NCBI GenBank assembly: GCA_024235135.1
Contig: JACKMZ010000001.1
Location: forward strand, 62,001-126,000
DNA from: Gammaproteobacteria bacterium
GTDB taxonomy: Bacteria > Pseudomonadota > Gammaproteobacteria > Competibacterales > Competibacteraceae
Direction of reading: 5' to 3'
Length of the DNA: 64,000 bases
The number at the start of each line of letters is the position of its first letter. Positions within the stretch are counted from its first letter, which is position 1. The position numbers and the translations under genes are program-made. The notes under the pieces were generated by a model that had not been told where the DNA came from, did no database searches, and worked only from the letters and a program-made list of their open reading frames with translations. Below are positions 27,501 through 40,046 of this stretch, in pieces.

Positions 27501-27782
27501 ATGCAGGATTGGCCCCTTTTCGAGGTTTTCATTCGCAGCCAGCACGGTTTGTCCCACAAGCACGTCGGCAGTCTACACGCGCCCGATGCCGAGACGGCGA
27601 TCCATTACGCCCGCGATGTCTATACCCGGCGCAACGAAGGCGTCAGCATCTGGGTGGTGAAATCGGCGGACATCGCCGCCAGTTCTCCCGGCGACAAAGG
27701 CCCGTTGTTCGAACCGGCCAACAGCAAGGTCTACCGCCATCCGACCTTCTACGACATTCCCAAAGAAGTGGGGCACATGTGA
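27501..27782 (+). CDS. paaB: 1,2-phenylacetyl-CoA epoxidase subunit PaaB
   Basis: A 93-residue small structural subunit with the standard blocks WPLFEVFIRSQHGLSHKHVGS, ARDVYTRRNEGVSIWVV and FEPANSKVYRHPTFY. The ATG at 27501 is preceded by GGAGAG; the longer frame upstream is unrelated. The stop and the paaC start overlap (TGATG), so both are coupled. The 150-base gap after paaA may hold a further control element, but none was recognised. Confidence 0.94.
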   Translation: MQDWPLFEVFIRSQHGLSHKHVGSLHAPDAETAIHYARDVYTRRNEGVSIWVVKSADIAASSPGDKGPLFEPANSKVYRHPTFYDIPKEVGHM

Positions 27783-28540
27783 TGGCCGCGCCAGCCGCCT
27801 TGTTCGAGTATCTGGTGCGTCTGGGCGACAACTGTCTGATTCTGGGCCATCGCCTGTCCGAATGGTGCGGCCATGGACCGGTGCTGGAAGAAGATTTGGC
27901 CTTGACCAATGTCGCCCTGGATCTGATCGGGCAGGCCACGCTCTGGCTCGAATTGGCCGGCGAGATCGAAGGTCGGGGGCGCACCGCCGATCAACTCGCC
28001 TATCTGCGCGATGCCGGTGAATTCCGCAATCTGCTGCTGGTGGAACAACCCAATGGTCATTACGGAGAGACGCTGGCGCGGCAGTTCTATTTCGATACCT
28101 GGCACTGCGGCCTGTTACAGGGTCTATCCCACTCGCAGCACCCGCGCGTCGCCGATATCGCCGCGAAATCCCTGAAGGAAGCCACTTATCACCTGGAACG
28201 CAGCGAGGAGTGGGTGGTGACGCTGGGCGATGGCACCGACGAGAGCCATGCCCGGATGCAGCAGGCCATCAATGATCTGTGGATGTATACCGGCGAACTG
28301 TTCGTCATGGACGAAATCGAGCAGGACCTGGTGGCCGAGGGCATCGCCGTGGACCTGGCCGAACTGCGCGAACCTTGGCTCAAGCAGGTCGGTAAGACCT
28401 TGGATGAAGCTACGCTGACCCTGCCCCAGGCCGGGTGGATGCAGCAGGGCGGCAAGCAGGGCGTACACACCGAAAATCTGGGGTTCATTCTGGCCGATAT
28501 GCAGTTTCTGCAACGGGCCTACCCCAACGCGACATGGTGA
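27782..28540 (+). CDS. paaC: 1,2-phenylacetyl-CoA epoxidase structural subunit PaaC
   Basis: A 252-residue ferritin-like subunit that pairs with PaaA but has no metal site. Conserved blocks are LGDNCLILGHRLSEWCGHGP, EEDLALTNVALDLIGQA, and LKEATYHLERSEEWVV. The stop is followed by paaD after 11 bases with the ribosome site GAGGAGGTG. Confidence 0.94.
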   Translation: MAAPAALFEYLVRLGDNCLILGHRLSEWCGHGPVLEEDLALTNVALDLIGQATLWLELAGEIEGRGRTADQLAYLRDAGEFRNLLLVEQPNGHYGETLARQFYFDTWHCGLLQGLSHSQHPRVADIAAKSLKEATYHLERSEEWVVTLGDGTDESHARMQQAINDLWMYTGELFVMDEIEQDLVAEGIAVDLAELREPWLKQVGKTLDEATLTLPQAGWMQQGGKQGVHTENLGFILADMQFLQRAYPNATW

Positions 28541-28551
28541 GGAGGTGCGAG

Positions 28552-29061
28552 ATGGACGTTTTGGCCACGCGTCCCAGCGTCGAACAGGTATGGACCTGGC
28601 TGGACGAAGTGCCCGATCCGGAAATTCCCGTCATATCCATCGTTGATCTGGGCATCGTGCGGGCGGTGGAATGGGATGACGATACGCTGCGGGTCAAGAT
28701 CACCCCGACCTATTCCGGCTGTCCCGCGACCCAGGTGATTGCCGAGGACATCAAACAGGCGTTGCGGCAACGCGGTATCGATTCCTTACGCCTGGAAACG
28801 CAGTTGGCTCCGCCCTGGAGCACGGAAATGATCAGCGCCGTGGGGCGGGCTAAGTTGCGCGAGTATGGCATCGCGCCACCGCAGCGCAAGTTGGCGGAAG
28901 GTGGGATCGCGGCGCGCCTGGACCGGCAAGCGCCGGTGGAATGTCCGCGTTGCGGGTCCACCGATACCCGACGAATCAGCCAGTTCGGTTCCACTCCATG
29001 CAAGGCGCTTTATCAGTGCCAGGATTGTCTGGAGCCGTTCGACTATTTCAAATGTCTGTGA
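28552..29061 (+). CDS. paaD: Epoxidase maturation protein PaaD
   Basis: A 169-residue DUF59/MIP18-type protein needed to assemble the Fe-S cluster of the epoxidase reductase. The N-terminal domain has VPDPEIPVISIVDLGIVR and TYSGCPATQVI; the C-terminal part carries a zinc-finger-like set of cysteines (CPRCGSTDTRRISQFGSTPC ... CQDC). It starts behind a strong GGAGG site and ends 13 bases before paaE. Confidence 0.93.
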   Translation: MDVLATRPSVEQVWTWLDEVPDPEIPVISIVDLGIVRAVEWDDDTLRVKITPTYSGCPATQVIAEDIKQALRQRGIDSLRLETQLAPPWSTEMISAVGRAKLREYGIAPPQRKLAEGGIAARLDRQAPVECPRCGSTDTRRISQFGSTPCKALYQCQDCLEPFDYFKCL

Positions 29062-29074
29062 ACAGGTTAATCCC

Positions 29075-30151
29075 ATGAACCGATTCTATCCGTTGACGGT
29101 TGCGGCGGTACGCCGGGAAACGCGCGATGCGGTGGCCGTTACCCTGGATGTGCCGGACGAGTTCAAGGACAAATTCCGTTTCGTCCAGGGACAATATCTC
29201 ACCTTCAGAACGCGCATCGATGGCGAGGAAGTGCGCCGTTCGTACTCGATCTGCGCCGCGGTTCAGGACCCGGCCTTGCGTGTCGGCATCAAGAAGGTGG
29301 AGGGCGGGCTGTTTTCCACCTGGGCCAACGAACAACTGCAACCGGGCCAAATACTGGAAGCGATGCCGCCCATGGGCAACTTCCATGTGCCGCTGGACCC
29401 CGACAATCGCAAACACTACGTCGCCTTCGCCGGAGGCAGCGGCATCACGCCCATATTGGGGGTGCTCAAGACCACATTGTTGAGCGAGCCCCAGAGCGCC
29501 TTCACGCTGTTTTACGGCAATCAGGCGTCGAGCGGCATCATGTTTAGGGAAGAACTGGAGGATCTGAAAAACCAGTATCTGGGCCGTTTCACGCTGATCC
29601 ATATTCTCGATCGCGAACAACAAGACATCGACTTGTTCAATGGCATGCTGACCAAGGACAAATGTGCACAGTTGTTTCGGCACTGGTTGGACATCAAGAC
29701 CGTGGATACGGCCTTCATTTGCGGGCCCCAGGTGATGATGATCCAGGTCTCTGAAGCCCTGCAGGAGCATGGCCTGGACAAACGGCAGATCAAATTCGAA
29801 TTGTTCACCACCGGCGCGGCGCCCAAACGCGCCCACCGGGCTCAGGACGCCATCCGGACCAAGGGGCGGAACAATTGCGAGGTGACGGTGATTCTCGATG
29901 GTCGCGCCCGTTCGTTCCAACTGGAGAAAAATACCGATACTTTGCTCGACGCGGCCTTGAAGGAAGGTATCGAACTGCCCTATGCCTGCAAGGGGGGTGT
30001 GTGTTCCACCTGCCGGACCATGCTGGTCGAAGGCGAAGTCGACATGAACGCCAATTTCGCCCTCGAAGATTACGAAATTGCGCGCGGCCATATCTTGGCC
30101 TGTCAGAGTTATCCGGTCACGGACAAAATCGTGGTGGATTTCGATCAGTAA
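29075..30151 (+). CDS. paaE: Phenylacetyl-CoA epoxidase reductase PaaE
   Basis: A 358-residue reductase passing electrons from NADPH to PaaA. It has an FAD domain (RSYSICAA), an NAD(P) domain (FAGGSGITPILGVLKT, CGPQVMM) and a plant-type 2Fe-2S domain at the C-terminus (CKGGVCSTCRTMLVEGEV with the last cysteine in HILACQSYP). The ATG at 29075 matches the family start. It completes the paaABCDE set. Confidence 0.95.
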   Translation: MNRFYPLTVAAVRRETRDAVAVTLDVPDEFKDKFRFVQGQYLTFRTRIDGEEVRRSYSICAAVQDPALRVGIKKVEGGLFSTWANEQLQPGQILEAMPPMGNFHVPLDPDNRKHYVAFAGGSGITPILGVLKTTLLSEPQSAFTLFYGNQASSGIMFREELEDLKNQYLGRFTLIHILDREQQDIDLFNGMLTKDKCAQLFRHWLDIKTVDTAFICGPQVMMIQVSEALQEHGLDKRQIKFELFTTGAAPKRAHRAQDAIRTKGRNNCEVTVILDGRARSFQLEKNTDTLLDAALKEGIELPYACKGGVCSTCRTMLVEGEVDMNANFALEDYEIARGHILACQSYPVTDKIVVDFDQ

Positions 30152-30175
30152 ACCACTGCCGGAGATTTTCAGACC

Positions 30176-30958
30176 ATGCAAGATGAAGAAAGCCTGCTGA
30201 ACTATCTTGAGGCAGGGGGTAAATTGAGTTCGCCGGACAACGCGACACCCCGTTATCGCGGTGAGGTCATGCGTTTCATGGCGGTTTTCGTGGATTCGGA
30301 GATGGCGGGCGCGTCGGGTTTCGCGGATTGCATCAATCGGGCGCCGGGCTTGCGGGAGCGCATCATCGCCGCGCGCACCGTATTGGAGAAGTTCAGCCAC
30401 GCCGAACAAGTCTTACGCCTGATGGAACAATTCGGCGCACAGACCACGCTGTATATTTCCGCCCACCAGTGGGAGGCCCGCCTGGAGCGCGATGCCGCCT
30501 TGGGCGATCAGCGCGGCTCGCGCGATATGCGCCTGAGCGTGTTCTATTACCCGATCCAGGGCTGGGAGGACGCGATGGTGCTGCAGTTTCTGATGGGCCG
30601 AGCGACCGTCATCCAGCTCGATGAAACCAGCCGTTGTTCCTATCAGCCTCTGGCCGACGTCATGCTGGGCATACTGTTGGCCGAGAAACGTCACGCCGAA
30701 TTGGGTGAGGAAGGGGTGCGTCAGGCGCTGGAATCCGGTCGTGATCACGCGCCCGTGCAAGCTTCGGTCGACTACTGGTATCCCCGCGTGGCCGCCACTT
30801 TCGGCCAGGCGGCGTCCGATCATTTTGAGAAATACCGACAATACGGCCTACGGCAACGCAGTAACGAGGAACTGCTGGGACTGTGGCAAGCGGAGACGGT
30901 ATCGGCCCTGGACAAACTGCGTTTGCATATACCCGATACCCGTCCCTTGCGTGGGTGA
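30176..30958 (+). CDS. Sixth protein of the PaaA/PaaC (phenylacetic acid catabolic, PF05138-like) family
   Basis: A 260-residue ferritin-like protein located 24 bases after paaE on the same strand. Family blocks align with PaaA: FVDSEMAGASG (Glu42 at the first ligand place), VLEKFSHAEQVL (His75), GWEDAMVL (Glu131/Asp132), SRCSYQPLADVMLG, and AEKRHAEL (Glu170, His173). The first ExxH motif reads KFSH, so the expected Glu is a Lys with a Glu one residue earlier; the second ExxH is intact. It may be a second diiron oxygenase-like subunit with altered iron site, or a non-catalytic partner as PaaC is. It is not PaaI, PaaG or any other known pathway member. Confidence 0.75.
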   Translation: MQDEESLLNYLEAGGKLSSPDNATPRYRGEVMRFMAVFVDSEMAGASGFADCINRAPGLRERIIAARTVLEKFSHAEQVLRLMEQFGAQTTLYISAHQWEARLERDAALGDQRGSRDMRLSVFYYPIQGWEDAMVLQFLMGRATVIQLDETSRCSYQPLADVMLGILLAEKRHAELGEEGVRQALESGRDHAPVQASVDYWYPRVAATFGQAASDHFEKYRQYGLRQRSNEELLGLWQAETVSALDKLRLHIPDTRPLRG

Positions 30959-33100
<2,142 letters not shown>

Positions 33101-33110
33101 TTGGCCGATC

Positions 33111-33148
33111 TGGCCGGGGCGCGGGTGAGGTTTTCCGCGCTCCGGCCA
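33111..33148. terminator. Terminator-like hairpin behind leuA
   Basis: A 14-base stem with one G-T pair (TGGCCGGGGCGCGG with CCGCGCTCCGGCCA) and a 10-base loop lies 10 bases after the leuA stop and before the convergent gene ending at 33172. The loop contains TTTT, so no U-run follows on the plus strand; it may still act for both directions. Confidence 0.6.
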
Positions 33149-33171
33149 GCGCAAACGGGCTACCTAACGAC

Positions 33172-33507
33172 TCAGTAATGGCCGAACTGCATCGGCACGC
33201 CCAAAGTCGAGTCCGTTTGAGTGGGGCGGGCATCTTTCGTCTGATCGGGTGGAACGATCACGATATGCGGCTGAGTCAATTCCTCGGCGTACTCGGCGTC
33301 GGTCAACAACCGGCCACGGGGTTCGGCGCCGACCCGAATGGCGGACGCCGATTGCCCATCGGCGGGGTAAGTCAGATCGACATCCAACGGCAGGGTGGGA
33401 CCGTCGGAAATCACGGTCTCTCCAAGGTAGACGATATAACGCCAATTGGCCGCCGAGGCGGGCAGAGCGATCAGGGACAAGGCCACAAGCAGTATTGTTT
33501 TTCTCAT
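33172..33507 (-). CDS. Small secreted protein of unknown function
   Basis: A 111-residue product from the ATG at 33507, beginning with a clear signal peptide (MRKTILLVALSLIALPASA). The mature part has WRYIVYLGETVISDGPTLPL, TDAEYAEELTQPHIVIVP and a Thr/Asp-rich tail, with no cysteines. A longer frame upstream codes only for a Pro-Thr repeat from a short tandem repeat and is not used. It is probably periplasmic. No family was recognised; it is convergent with leuA. Confidence 0.6.
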   Translation of the reverse strand: MRKTILLVALSLIALPASAANWRYIVYLGETVISDGPTLPLDVDLTYPADGQSASAIRVGAEPRGRLLTDAEYAEELTQPHIVIVPPDQTKDARPTQTDSTLGVPMQFGHY

Positions 33508-33527
33508 GGGACGACTCCCTTTGTGGT

Positions 33528-33556
33528 GGGCTGTAGGGGCTGTAGGGGCTGTGGGT
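33528..33556. repeat. Short tandem repeat in the promoter of the small secreted gene
   Basis: Three nearly perfect copies of a 9-base unit (GGGCTGTAG) follow each other just upstream of the gene starting at 33507. The number of copies may vary between strains, which would change promoter spacing; this is an inference. Confidence 0.5.
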
Positions 33557-33637
33557 ACGGTTGGAATTATAACCGTTCGCAAGTCGAGGACCTACCCTCG
33601 TAGCCGCGAGGAATCCACGGAGAGTCGAGTGGCTTTC

Positions 33638-34570
33638 TCACGCTGCGATCATGCGGACTTCATCGCCTAGCGGACAGTCCCGCACCGCTTCCGCCAACAT
33701 GCGCACCGCCTGGGGCCGGGGGAAGCTCCGTCGCCAAGCCATCGCCACGGTGCGGCGGGGCGCCGGTTCGGTGAACGGGCGCACGCTGACCAGTTCTTCG
33801 GAGTAGGTGGGTACGCGGATGGAAGTCTGCGGCAGCACAGTCACTCCCATACCGGAGGCGACCATGAGGCGGATGGTTTCCAGGGAACTGCCTTCCAGGG
33901 TTTTTTGCATGCTTTCGGCTGAACTACCGGCGCGGCCGCATTCAGGGCAGACTTCCAGAACCTGGTCGCGAAAGCAATTGCCGGCTCCCAGCAGCAGCAA
34001 GTCTTCGTAGGACAATTGATGCGCGTCGATCGCGGTTTCTCGTTCCAACCGATGTCCTTTGGGCAAGAGCACCACGAAGGGCTCTTCGTACAGCGCCTCG
34101 ACCAACACCCCCGGTCGGGTGAATGGTAAGGAGAGGATCAGAATATCCAGTTCGCCCTGGCGAAGCCTTTCGGCCAGCACGCCGGTATAGTTTTCCTCGA
34201 TCTGCAAGGGCATGCGGGGAGCCTTGCGTCGCAGCAGGGGAATCAGCCACGGCAGCAGATAAGGGCCGATGGTGTAGATCACGCCCAGGCGCAGCACGCC
34301 GTCCAGTTCGTCTTGCCCTTGGTGGGCGATGCGGGTGATGACGGCGGCTTCTTCCAGAACCCGACGGGCCTGATCCACGATCGACTGACCCACCGGCGTC
34401 GTCGCCACTTCGCCCGTGCCCCGTTCGAACAACTGCACGCCCAGTTCGTCTTCCAGCTTGCGCACCGCCACGCTGAGCGTGGGTTGACTGACGAAACAGC
34501 TTTCCGCGGCTCGCCCGAAATGGCGTTCGCGCGCGACGGCAACAATATAACGGAGTTCGGTCAAGGTCAT
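33638..34570 (-). CDS. oxyR: Hydrogen peroxide-sensing LysR regulator OxyR
   Basis: A 310-residue LysR protein from the ATG at 34570. The helix-turn-helix is in the first 60 residues (MTLTELRYIVAVARERHFGRAAE is preceded by no extra coding sequence). The redox pair is visible in AGNCFRDQVLEVCPECG, matching Cys199 and Cys208 of E. coli OxyR, so it should form the peroxide-induced disulfide. It is divergent from the isocitrate dehydrogenase gene across a 182-base region with a long inverted repeat. Confidence 0.93.
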   Translation of the reverse strand: MTLTELRYIVAVARERHFGRAAESCFVSQPTLSVAVRKLEDELGVQLFERGTGEVATTPVGQSIVDQARRVLEEAAVITRIAHQGQDELDGVLRLGVIYTIGPYLLPWLIPLLRRKAPRMPLQIEENYTGVLAERLRQGELDILILSLPFTRPGVLVEALYEEPFVVLLPKGHRLERETAIDAHQLSYEDLLLLGAGNCFRDQVLEVCPECGRAGSSAESMQKTLEGSSLETIRLMVASGMGVTVLPQTSIRVPTYSEELVSVRPFTEPAPRRTVAMAWRRSFPRPQAVRMLAEAVRDCPLGDEVRMIAA

Positions 34571-34635
34571 GCACAAAGCCCCAGGTCGTCGGTAGACAGG
34601 CGTGCTATTTGAGTGTATTAAAATGATCGGGTTAT

Positions 34636-34679
34636 GGATTGGCACTGTCCCGCAAGGACGATCGGGACAGTGCCAATCC
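34636..34679. promoter_or_regulatory. Perfect 16-base inverted repeat between oxyR and icd
   Basis: GGATTGGCACTGTCCC (34636-34651) is repeated as its exact reverse complement at 34664-34679, separated by 12 bases. It lies 66 bases upstream of oxyR and 74 bases upstream of the icd fusion gene. It could be an operator for a dimeric regulator, or a hairpin in either leader RNA. It does not look like the OxyR consensus (spaced ATAG half-sites), so another regulator is more likely. Confidence 0.5.
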
Positions 34680-34752
34680 TGCAGCCGCTATCCGGTTACC
34701 CCGTTCGCATTCGCTGATACCTTCCCGAGTCAACCCTTTAAGGAGACTATTC

Positions 34753-36525
34753 ATGGCTTATAAGCATATCTCCATGCCCGCCAATGGAGAAAAAGTAACT
34801 GTTGTCGACGGCAAAGTGCGCGTCCCCGATCAACCGATCATCGGTTACATCGAGGGCGACGGCATTGGGCCGGACATTACGCGGGCTTCCTTGCGAGTCT
34901 GGGATGCGGCGGTGGAACAAGCCTACGGTGGCAAGCGCAAAATCCACTGGTGCGAACTGTACCTGGGGGAAAAAGCCGCGGAACTGTACGACGGCAATTA
35001 TTTCCCGGAAGAAACCCTGGATGCCCTGAACGATCTGATCATTTCCATCAAGGGACCCTTGACTACCCCGGTCGGCGGCGGTTTCCGTTCGTTGAACGTC
35101 GCCCTGCGCCAGGATCTGGATCTTTACGCCTGCGTGCGCCCAGTGCGTTACTACGATGGGGTACCGTCACCGTTGCGTCACCCGGAAAAAGTGGACGTGG
35201 TGATTTTCCGCGAGAATACCGAGGATGTCTATGCCGGCATTGAATACGCCAGCGGCTCGGAAGCCAACAAGAAGTTGAGCAAATTCCTGCGCGAGGAACT
35301 GGGCGCCAAGTTCTTCGACGATGCGGGCCTGGGTGTCAAGCCGGTCAGCGCCTTCGGCACGAAACGACTGGTGCGCAAAGCGATCCAGTTTGCCATCGAC
35401 CAAGGCCGTGAGAGCGTCACCCTGGTGCACAAGGGCAATATCATGAAATACACCGAGGGCTCGTTCCGTAACTGGGGTTACGAAGTGGCGCGCGACGAGT
35501 TCCCGGAGCAGACGATTACCGAAAACGAGCTCTACAGCGTTTATGGTGGCGTTCAGCCGGAAGGCAAAATCGTCATCAAGGATCGTATCGCCGACATCAT
35601 GTTCCAGTTGATGCAACTGCGTCCCGAGGAATTCGACGTGGTCGCCACCCCCAATCTGAACGGCGACTACCTGTCCGACGCGGTGGCCGCCGAAGTCGGC
35701 GGCGTGGGCATCGCCCCGGGCGCCAACATCAGTGACTATGTCGCCGTGTTCGAGGCCACCCACGGCACCGCGCCCAAATACGCCAATTTGGACAAGGTCA
35801 ATCCCAGTTCCCTGTTGCTGTCCGGCGTCATGATGCTGGAGTACATGGGCTGGCGTGAGGCAGCCGACCTGATCAACGCCGCCTATCCCAAGGTCATCGC
35901 CGACAAGACGGTCACCTACGACTTCGCCCGTCAGACGGAAGGCGCCGAGGAAGTTTCCACCAGCGGTTTCGGCGATTGCCTGATCAACAAGATCCAGTCG
36001 AGCGGCGTAGGACTGGTCCAGGAAGAAGAAAAACGCCGGCAGGTGTTGGAGGAGGACCGCAAGGAACGCGAGGCGCAACGTGTGGCCAATCCCGTGGAAG
36101 CCATGCAGGCTTCCGGTCGCATACCGCAAAACATCGGCGCCGTCATGCACCCGATTCTGGTGGTCAATGCCAGCGAAACGGTCAATGTCGCCATGCAACA
36201 CATGCGCGAGCAAAATCGCCATGCCGTGCTGATCGAGCCGGACGAGAACTACAATACCTGGGGCATCATGACCAAGCGTGATGTCATGCAGAAAATCATT
36301 AGCGCCAATCGTTCCACTTCGCGCGTCCATGTGGGCGAGATCGCCAGCCGACCGGTGCGGATGATCCCCCGCGAGATGACGCTGCGTGAGGCGGCCGCCC
36401 GGATGGTGGATACCAACGTGCGGCGTCTCGTCGTCGAGAAGGAAGGCAAACCGGTCGGCATCGTGTCCGATACGGACCTGTTCCTGGCCGTCGAGGAATT
36501 CGGCTGGGAGCCGGATGCATTGTAA
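34753..36525 (+). CDS. icd: NADP-dependent isocitrate dehydrogenase with C-terminal CBS-domain pair
   Basis: A 590-residue fusion. Residues 1-418 are a complete E. coli-type enzyme: [13 protein letters not shown] with Ser113 (the AceK phosphorylation site), the catalytic Tyr160 in [21 protein letters not shown], and the nucleotide block [10 protein letters not shown] (335-344). A charged helix (about 422-445) links to two CBS motifs, residues 461-517 ([11 protein letters not shown] ... [12 protein letters not shown]) and 527-583 ([12 protein letters not shown] ... [12 protein letters not shown]). The single-domain enzyme is about 416 residues. CBS pairs bind AMP, ATP or similar, so allosteric adenylate control of the TCA cycle is likely (inference). 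The ATG at 34753 follows AAGGAG. Confidence 0.92.
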   Translation: MAYKHISMPANGEKVTVVDGKVRVPDQPIIGYIEGDGIGPDITRASLRVWDAAVEQAYGGKRKIHWCELYLGEKAAELYDGNYFPEETLDALNDLIISIKGPLTTPVGGGFRSLNVALRQDLDLYACVRPVRYYDGVPSPLRHPEKVDVVIFRENTEDVYAGIEYASGSEANKKLSKFLREELGAKFFDDAGLGVKPVSAFGTKRLVRKAIQFAIDQGRESVTLVHKGNIMKYTEGSFRNWGYEVARDEFPEQTITENELYSVYGGVQPEGKIVIKDRIADIMFQLMQLRPEEFDVVATPNLNGDYLSDAVAAEVGGVGIAPGANISDYVAVFEATHGTAPKYANLDKVNPSSLLLSGVMMLEYMGWREAADLINAAYPKVIADKTVTYDFARQTEGAEEVSTSGFGDCLINKIQSSGVGLVQEEEKRRQVLEEDRKEREAQRVANPVEAMQASGRIPQNIGAVMHPILVVNASETVNVAMQHMREQNRHAVLIEPDENYNTWGIMTKRDVMQKIISANRSTSRVHVGEIASRPVRMIPREMTLREAAARMVDTNVRRLVVEKEGKPVGIVSDTDLFLAVEEFGWEPDAL

Positions 36526-36584
36526 TTCTTCCGTGCGCAGACGATGCTGACCGGCCCAGCCGGCCGGTATCGTCACCGCCACTG

Positions 36585-36607
36585 GGGTTGGGCGCCCCGC
36601 CCAACCC
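36585..36607 (+). terminator. Hairpin downstream of icd
   Basis: A perfect 10-base stem (GGGTTGGGCG with CGCCCAACCC) with a 3-base loop, 59 bases after the icd stop. It has no U-run and might be a transcript-stabilising hairpin. Confidence 0.4.
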
Positions 36608-36792
36608 ATCCGCTTCGCCGCGAATAAGCCGGCGGTTGTCGGTTACCCTGAGTCGACCGTTTCCTTGGAATTCAAACCAGTCAAGTCGGACGACATCCGT
36701 TTCCCGCTTTTCAACAACCCAGCGGAGCTTATTGATTTTCATCCGACTGCGGGGGTACTTGCCGCGCTCGAACGAGAATTCCAACCGTTGTG

Positions 36793-37101
36793 TCAGGGCT
36801 TATGCTCGGCGTTCTGCAAGGTTTCCGCGAATGCCGCCTGCTGAGCGGGCGTCGCCTCGCGTTGGTATTGTTTCTTCCAGTCCGCGTAAGGCATGCCGTA
36901 GACGATTTCTCGGGCCTGTTCATAGTCGATGTCCAATCCCTTGTCGTCGGCCGCCGCCTGATACCACTTGGATAGGCAGTTGCGACAGAAGCCGGCCAGA
37001 TTCATCAGGTCGATATTCTGCACCTCGGTATGTTCCCGCAAATGTTCCACCAGTCGCCTGAAGGCCGCCGCCTCCAGTTCGATTCGCGTCTGATCGTCCA
37101 T
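36793..37101 (-). CDS. DUF1244 protein
   Basis: A 102-residue cytoplasmic protein with the DUF1244 signature MNLAGFCRNCLSKWY and DYEQAREIVYGMPYADWK. The ATG at 37101 is preceded by GGAGGG at correct distance; a GTG 12 bases upstream was rejected for that reason. The FCRNC pair could bind a metal. The family is widespread in proteobacteria with no known role. Confidence 0.85.
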   Translation of the reverse strand: MDDQTRIELEAAAFRRLVEHLREHTEVQNIDLMNLAGFCRNCLSKWYQAAADDKGLDIDYEQAREIVYGMPYADWKKQYQREATPAQQAAFAETLQNAEHKP

Positions 37102-37254
37102 AACACCCTCCACCGGTTCGTTGGGAAAAACAACTTTGTATAATACCCGTGATTACAGGGCATTCATAAATCCGGCGCGGTAAACCGCCCGGTTCCTGTG
37201 AAGACCCCGTATCGGACAACGCCAGGACGTATGAGTGCGAGCCTGCACCGGTAG

Positions 37255-38955
<1,701 letters not shown>

Positions 38956-38974
38956 TCCGAACGAGGCGCGTGCG

Positions 38975-39946
38975 ATGTCCACACTGAGCGATCCACCCCC
39001 CCGGCTGATAGCCGACATCGGCGGCACCAACGCGCGTTTCGCGCTGATCGGCGCGGACGGCGTGCCGTTCGCGGAACAAACCCTGGCTTGTGCCGATCAT
39101 CCCAACCTCGCGGACGCGCTACGCGCCTACCTGAAACAATTTCCCGTGCCATGCCCGACGCGGGCGGTCTTGGCCGTCGCCACGCCGGTCACCGGGGATC
39201 GGATCACCTTCACCAATAACGAACGCTGGTCCTTTTCCATCGAGGCGGCGCGCGAATCGCTGGGCTTCAAACAACTGATCGTGCTCAACGATTTCACGGC
39301 CTTGGCGCTGGCGTTGCCTCATCTAGCGGATCAGGAGAAGCAACGGATCGGTGGCGAGGAACCGGTCGCCGGTGCGGCCATCGGACTGATCGGTCCGGGT
39401 ACCGGGCTGGGCGTGTCCGGGTTGGTCCGCTCGGGAACCCAATGGTTGCCCCTGCAAACGGAGGGCGGACATGCTACGCTGGCCCCGCTCACCGACAAGG
39501 AATGGCGGATCGCGGAACGGATACAGCAACGTTTCGGGCATGCTTCGCTGGAACGGTTGCTGTCCGGTCCGGGGTTGGTCAATCTCTATCGGGTATTGCG
39601 GGAACTGGAAGGGAAACCGGTGGACGATCTGGAGCCGGCGGACATCACGAGCCGGGGCTTGGCCGGTAGCTGTCCGTATTGTATTGAAACGCTGGAAATC
39701 TTCTGCGCGCTGTTGGGGGGAGCGGCGGGCAATCTGGCGCTGACCCTGGGAGCTAGGGGAGGCGTCTATATCGGTGGGGGAATCGCGCCGCGGATGATGG
39801 ATTTCCTGAAGGATTCGGCGTTCCGTGTCCGCTTCGAAACCAAGGGGCGCATGAGTCGATTTTTGGCCCCGATCCCGGTCTGGGTCATCATGGCGTCCAA
39901 TCCGGCTTTTCGTGGCGTGGCCGCCGCTTTCGATCTGTACGCCTGA
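38975..39946 (+). CDS. glk: Glucokinase
   Basis: A 323-residue ROK-unrelated glucokinase of the E. coli Glk family: RLIADIGGTNARFALIG (ATP phosphate 1), VLNDFTALALALPHL (catalytic Asp), GPGTGLGVSGLV and LGARGGVYIGGGIAPRM. The ATG at 38975 was chosen because the upstream 11 residues lie partly inside pgm and are not conserved, but ATG 38942 cannot be excluded. It works with pgm, linking free glucose or glycogen breakdown to glycolysis. Confidence 0.92.
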   Translation: MSTLSDPPPRLIADIGGTNARFALIGADGVPFAEQTLACADHPNLADALRAYLKQFPVPCPTRAVLAVATPVTGDRITFTNNERWSFSIEAARESLGFKQLIVLNDFTALALALPHLADQEKQRIGGEEPVAGAAIGLIGPGTGLGVSGLVRSGTQWLPLQTEGGHATLAPLTDKEWRIAERIQQRFGHASLERLLSGPGLVNLYRVLRELEGKPVDDLEPADITSRGLAGSCPYCIETLEIFCALLGGAAGNLALTLGARGGVYIGGGIAPRMMDFLKDSAFRVRFETKGRMSRFLAPIPVWVIMASNPAFRGVAAAFDLYA

Positions 39947-39964
39947 GTTTGCGAGTGTTCAGCA

Positions 39965-39995
39965 GGACTCGTCCCCATCGGGGACGAGTCCTTTT
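39965..39995 (+). terminator. Rho-independent terminator of pgm-glk
   Basis: A perfect 12-base stem (GGACTCGTCCCC with GGGGACGAGTCC), 3-base loop, followed by TTTTATTTC. It starts 18 bases after the glk stop and lies before the convergent ompW gene. Confidence 0.9.
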
Positions 39996-40046
39996 ATTTC
40001 ATGACGGCGGCGGACACCCGCAAGAGGGCTCCGTCGTCGCCTGTGC

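Noticed and set aside
29048..30409. 453-residue frame antisense to paaE
   Set aside because: Shadow of paaE, whose flavin and Fe-S motifs are complete.
33528..33556. Tandem repeat as a CRISPR
   Set aside because: Nine-base direct copies without spacers; no array.
34636..34679. The inverted repeat as a rho-independent terminator
   Set aside because: No U-run follows on either side and it lies between divergent genes, where a terminator has no transcript to end.
35167..36609. 480-residue frame antisense to icd
   Set aside because: Shadow of the ICD-CBS gene.
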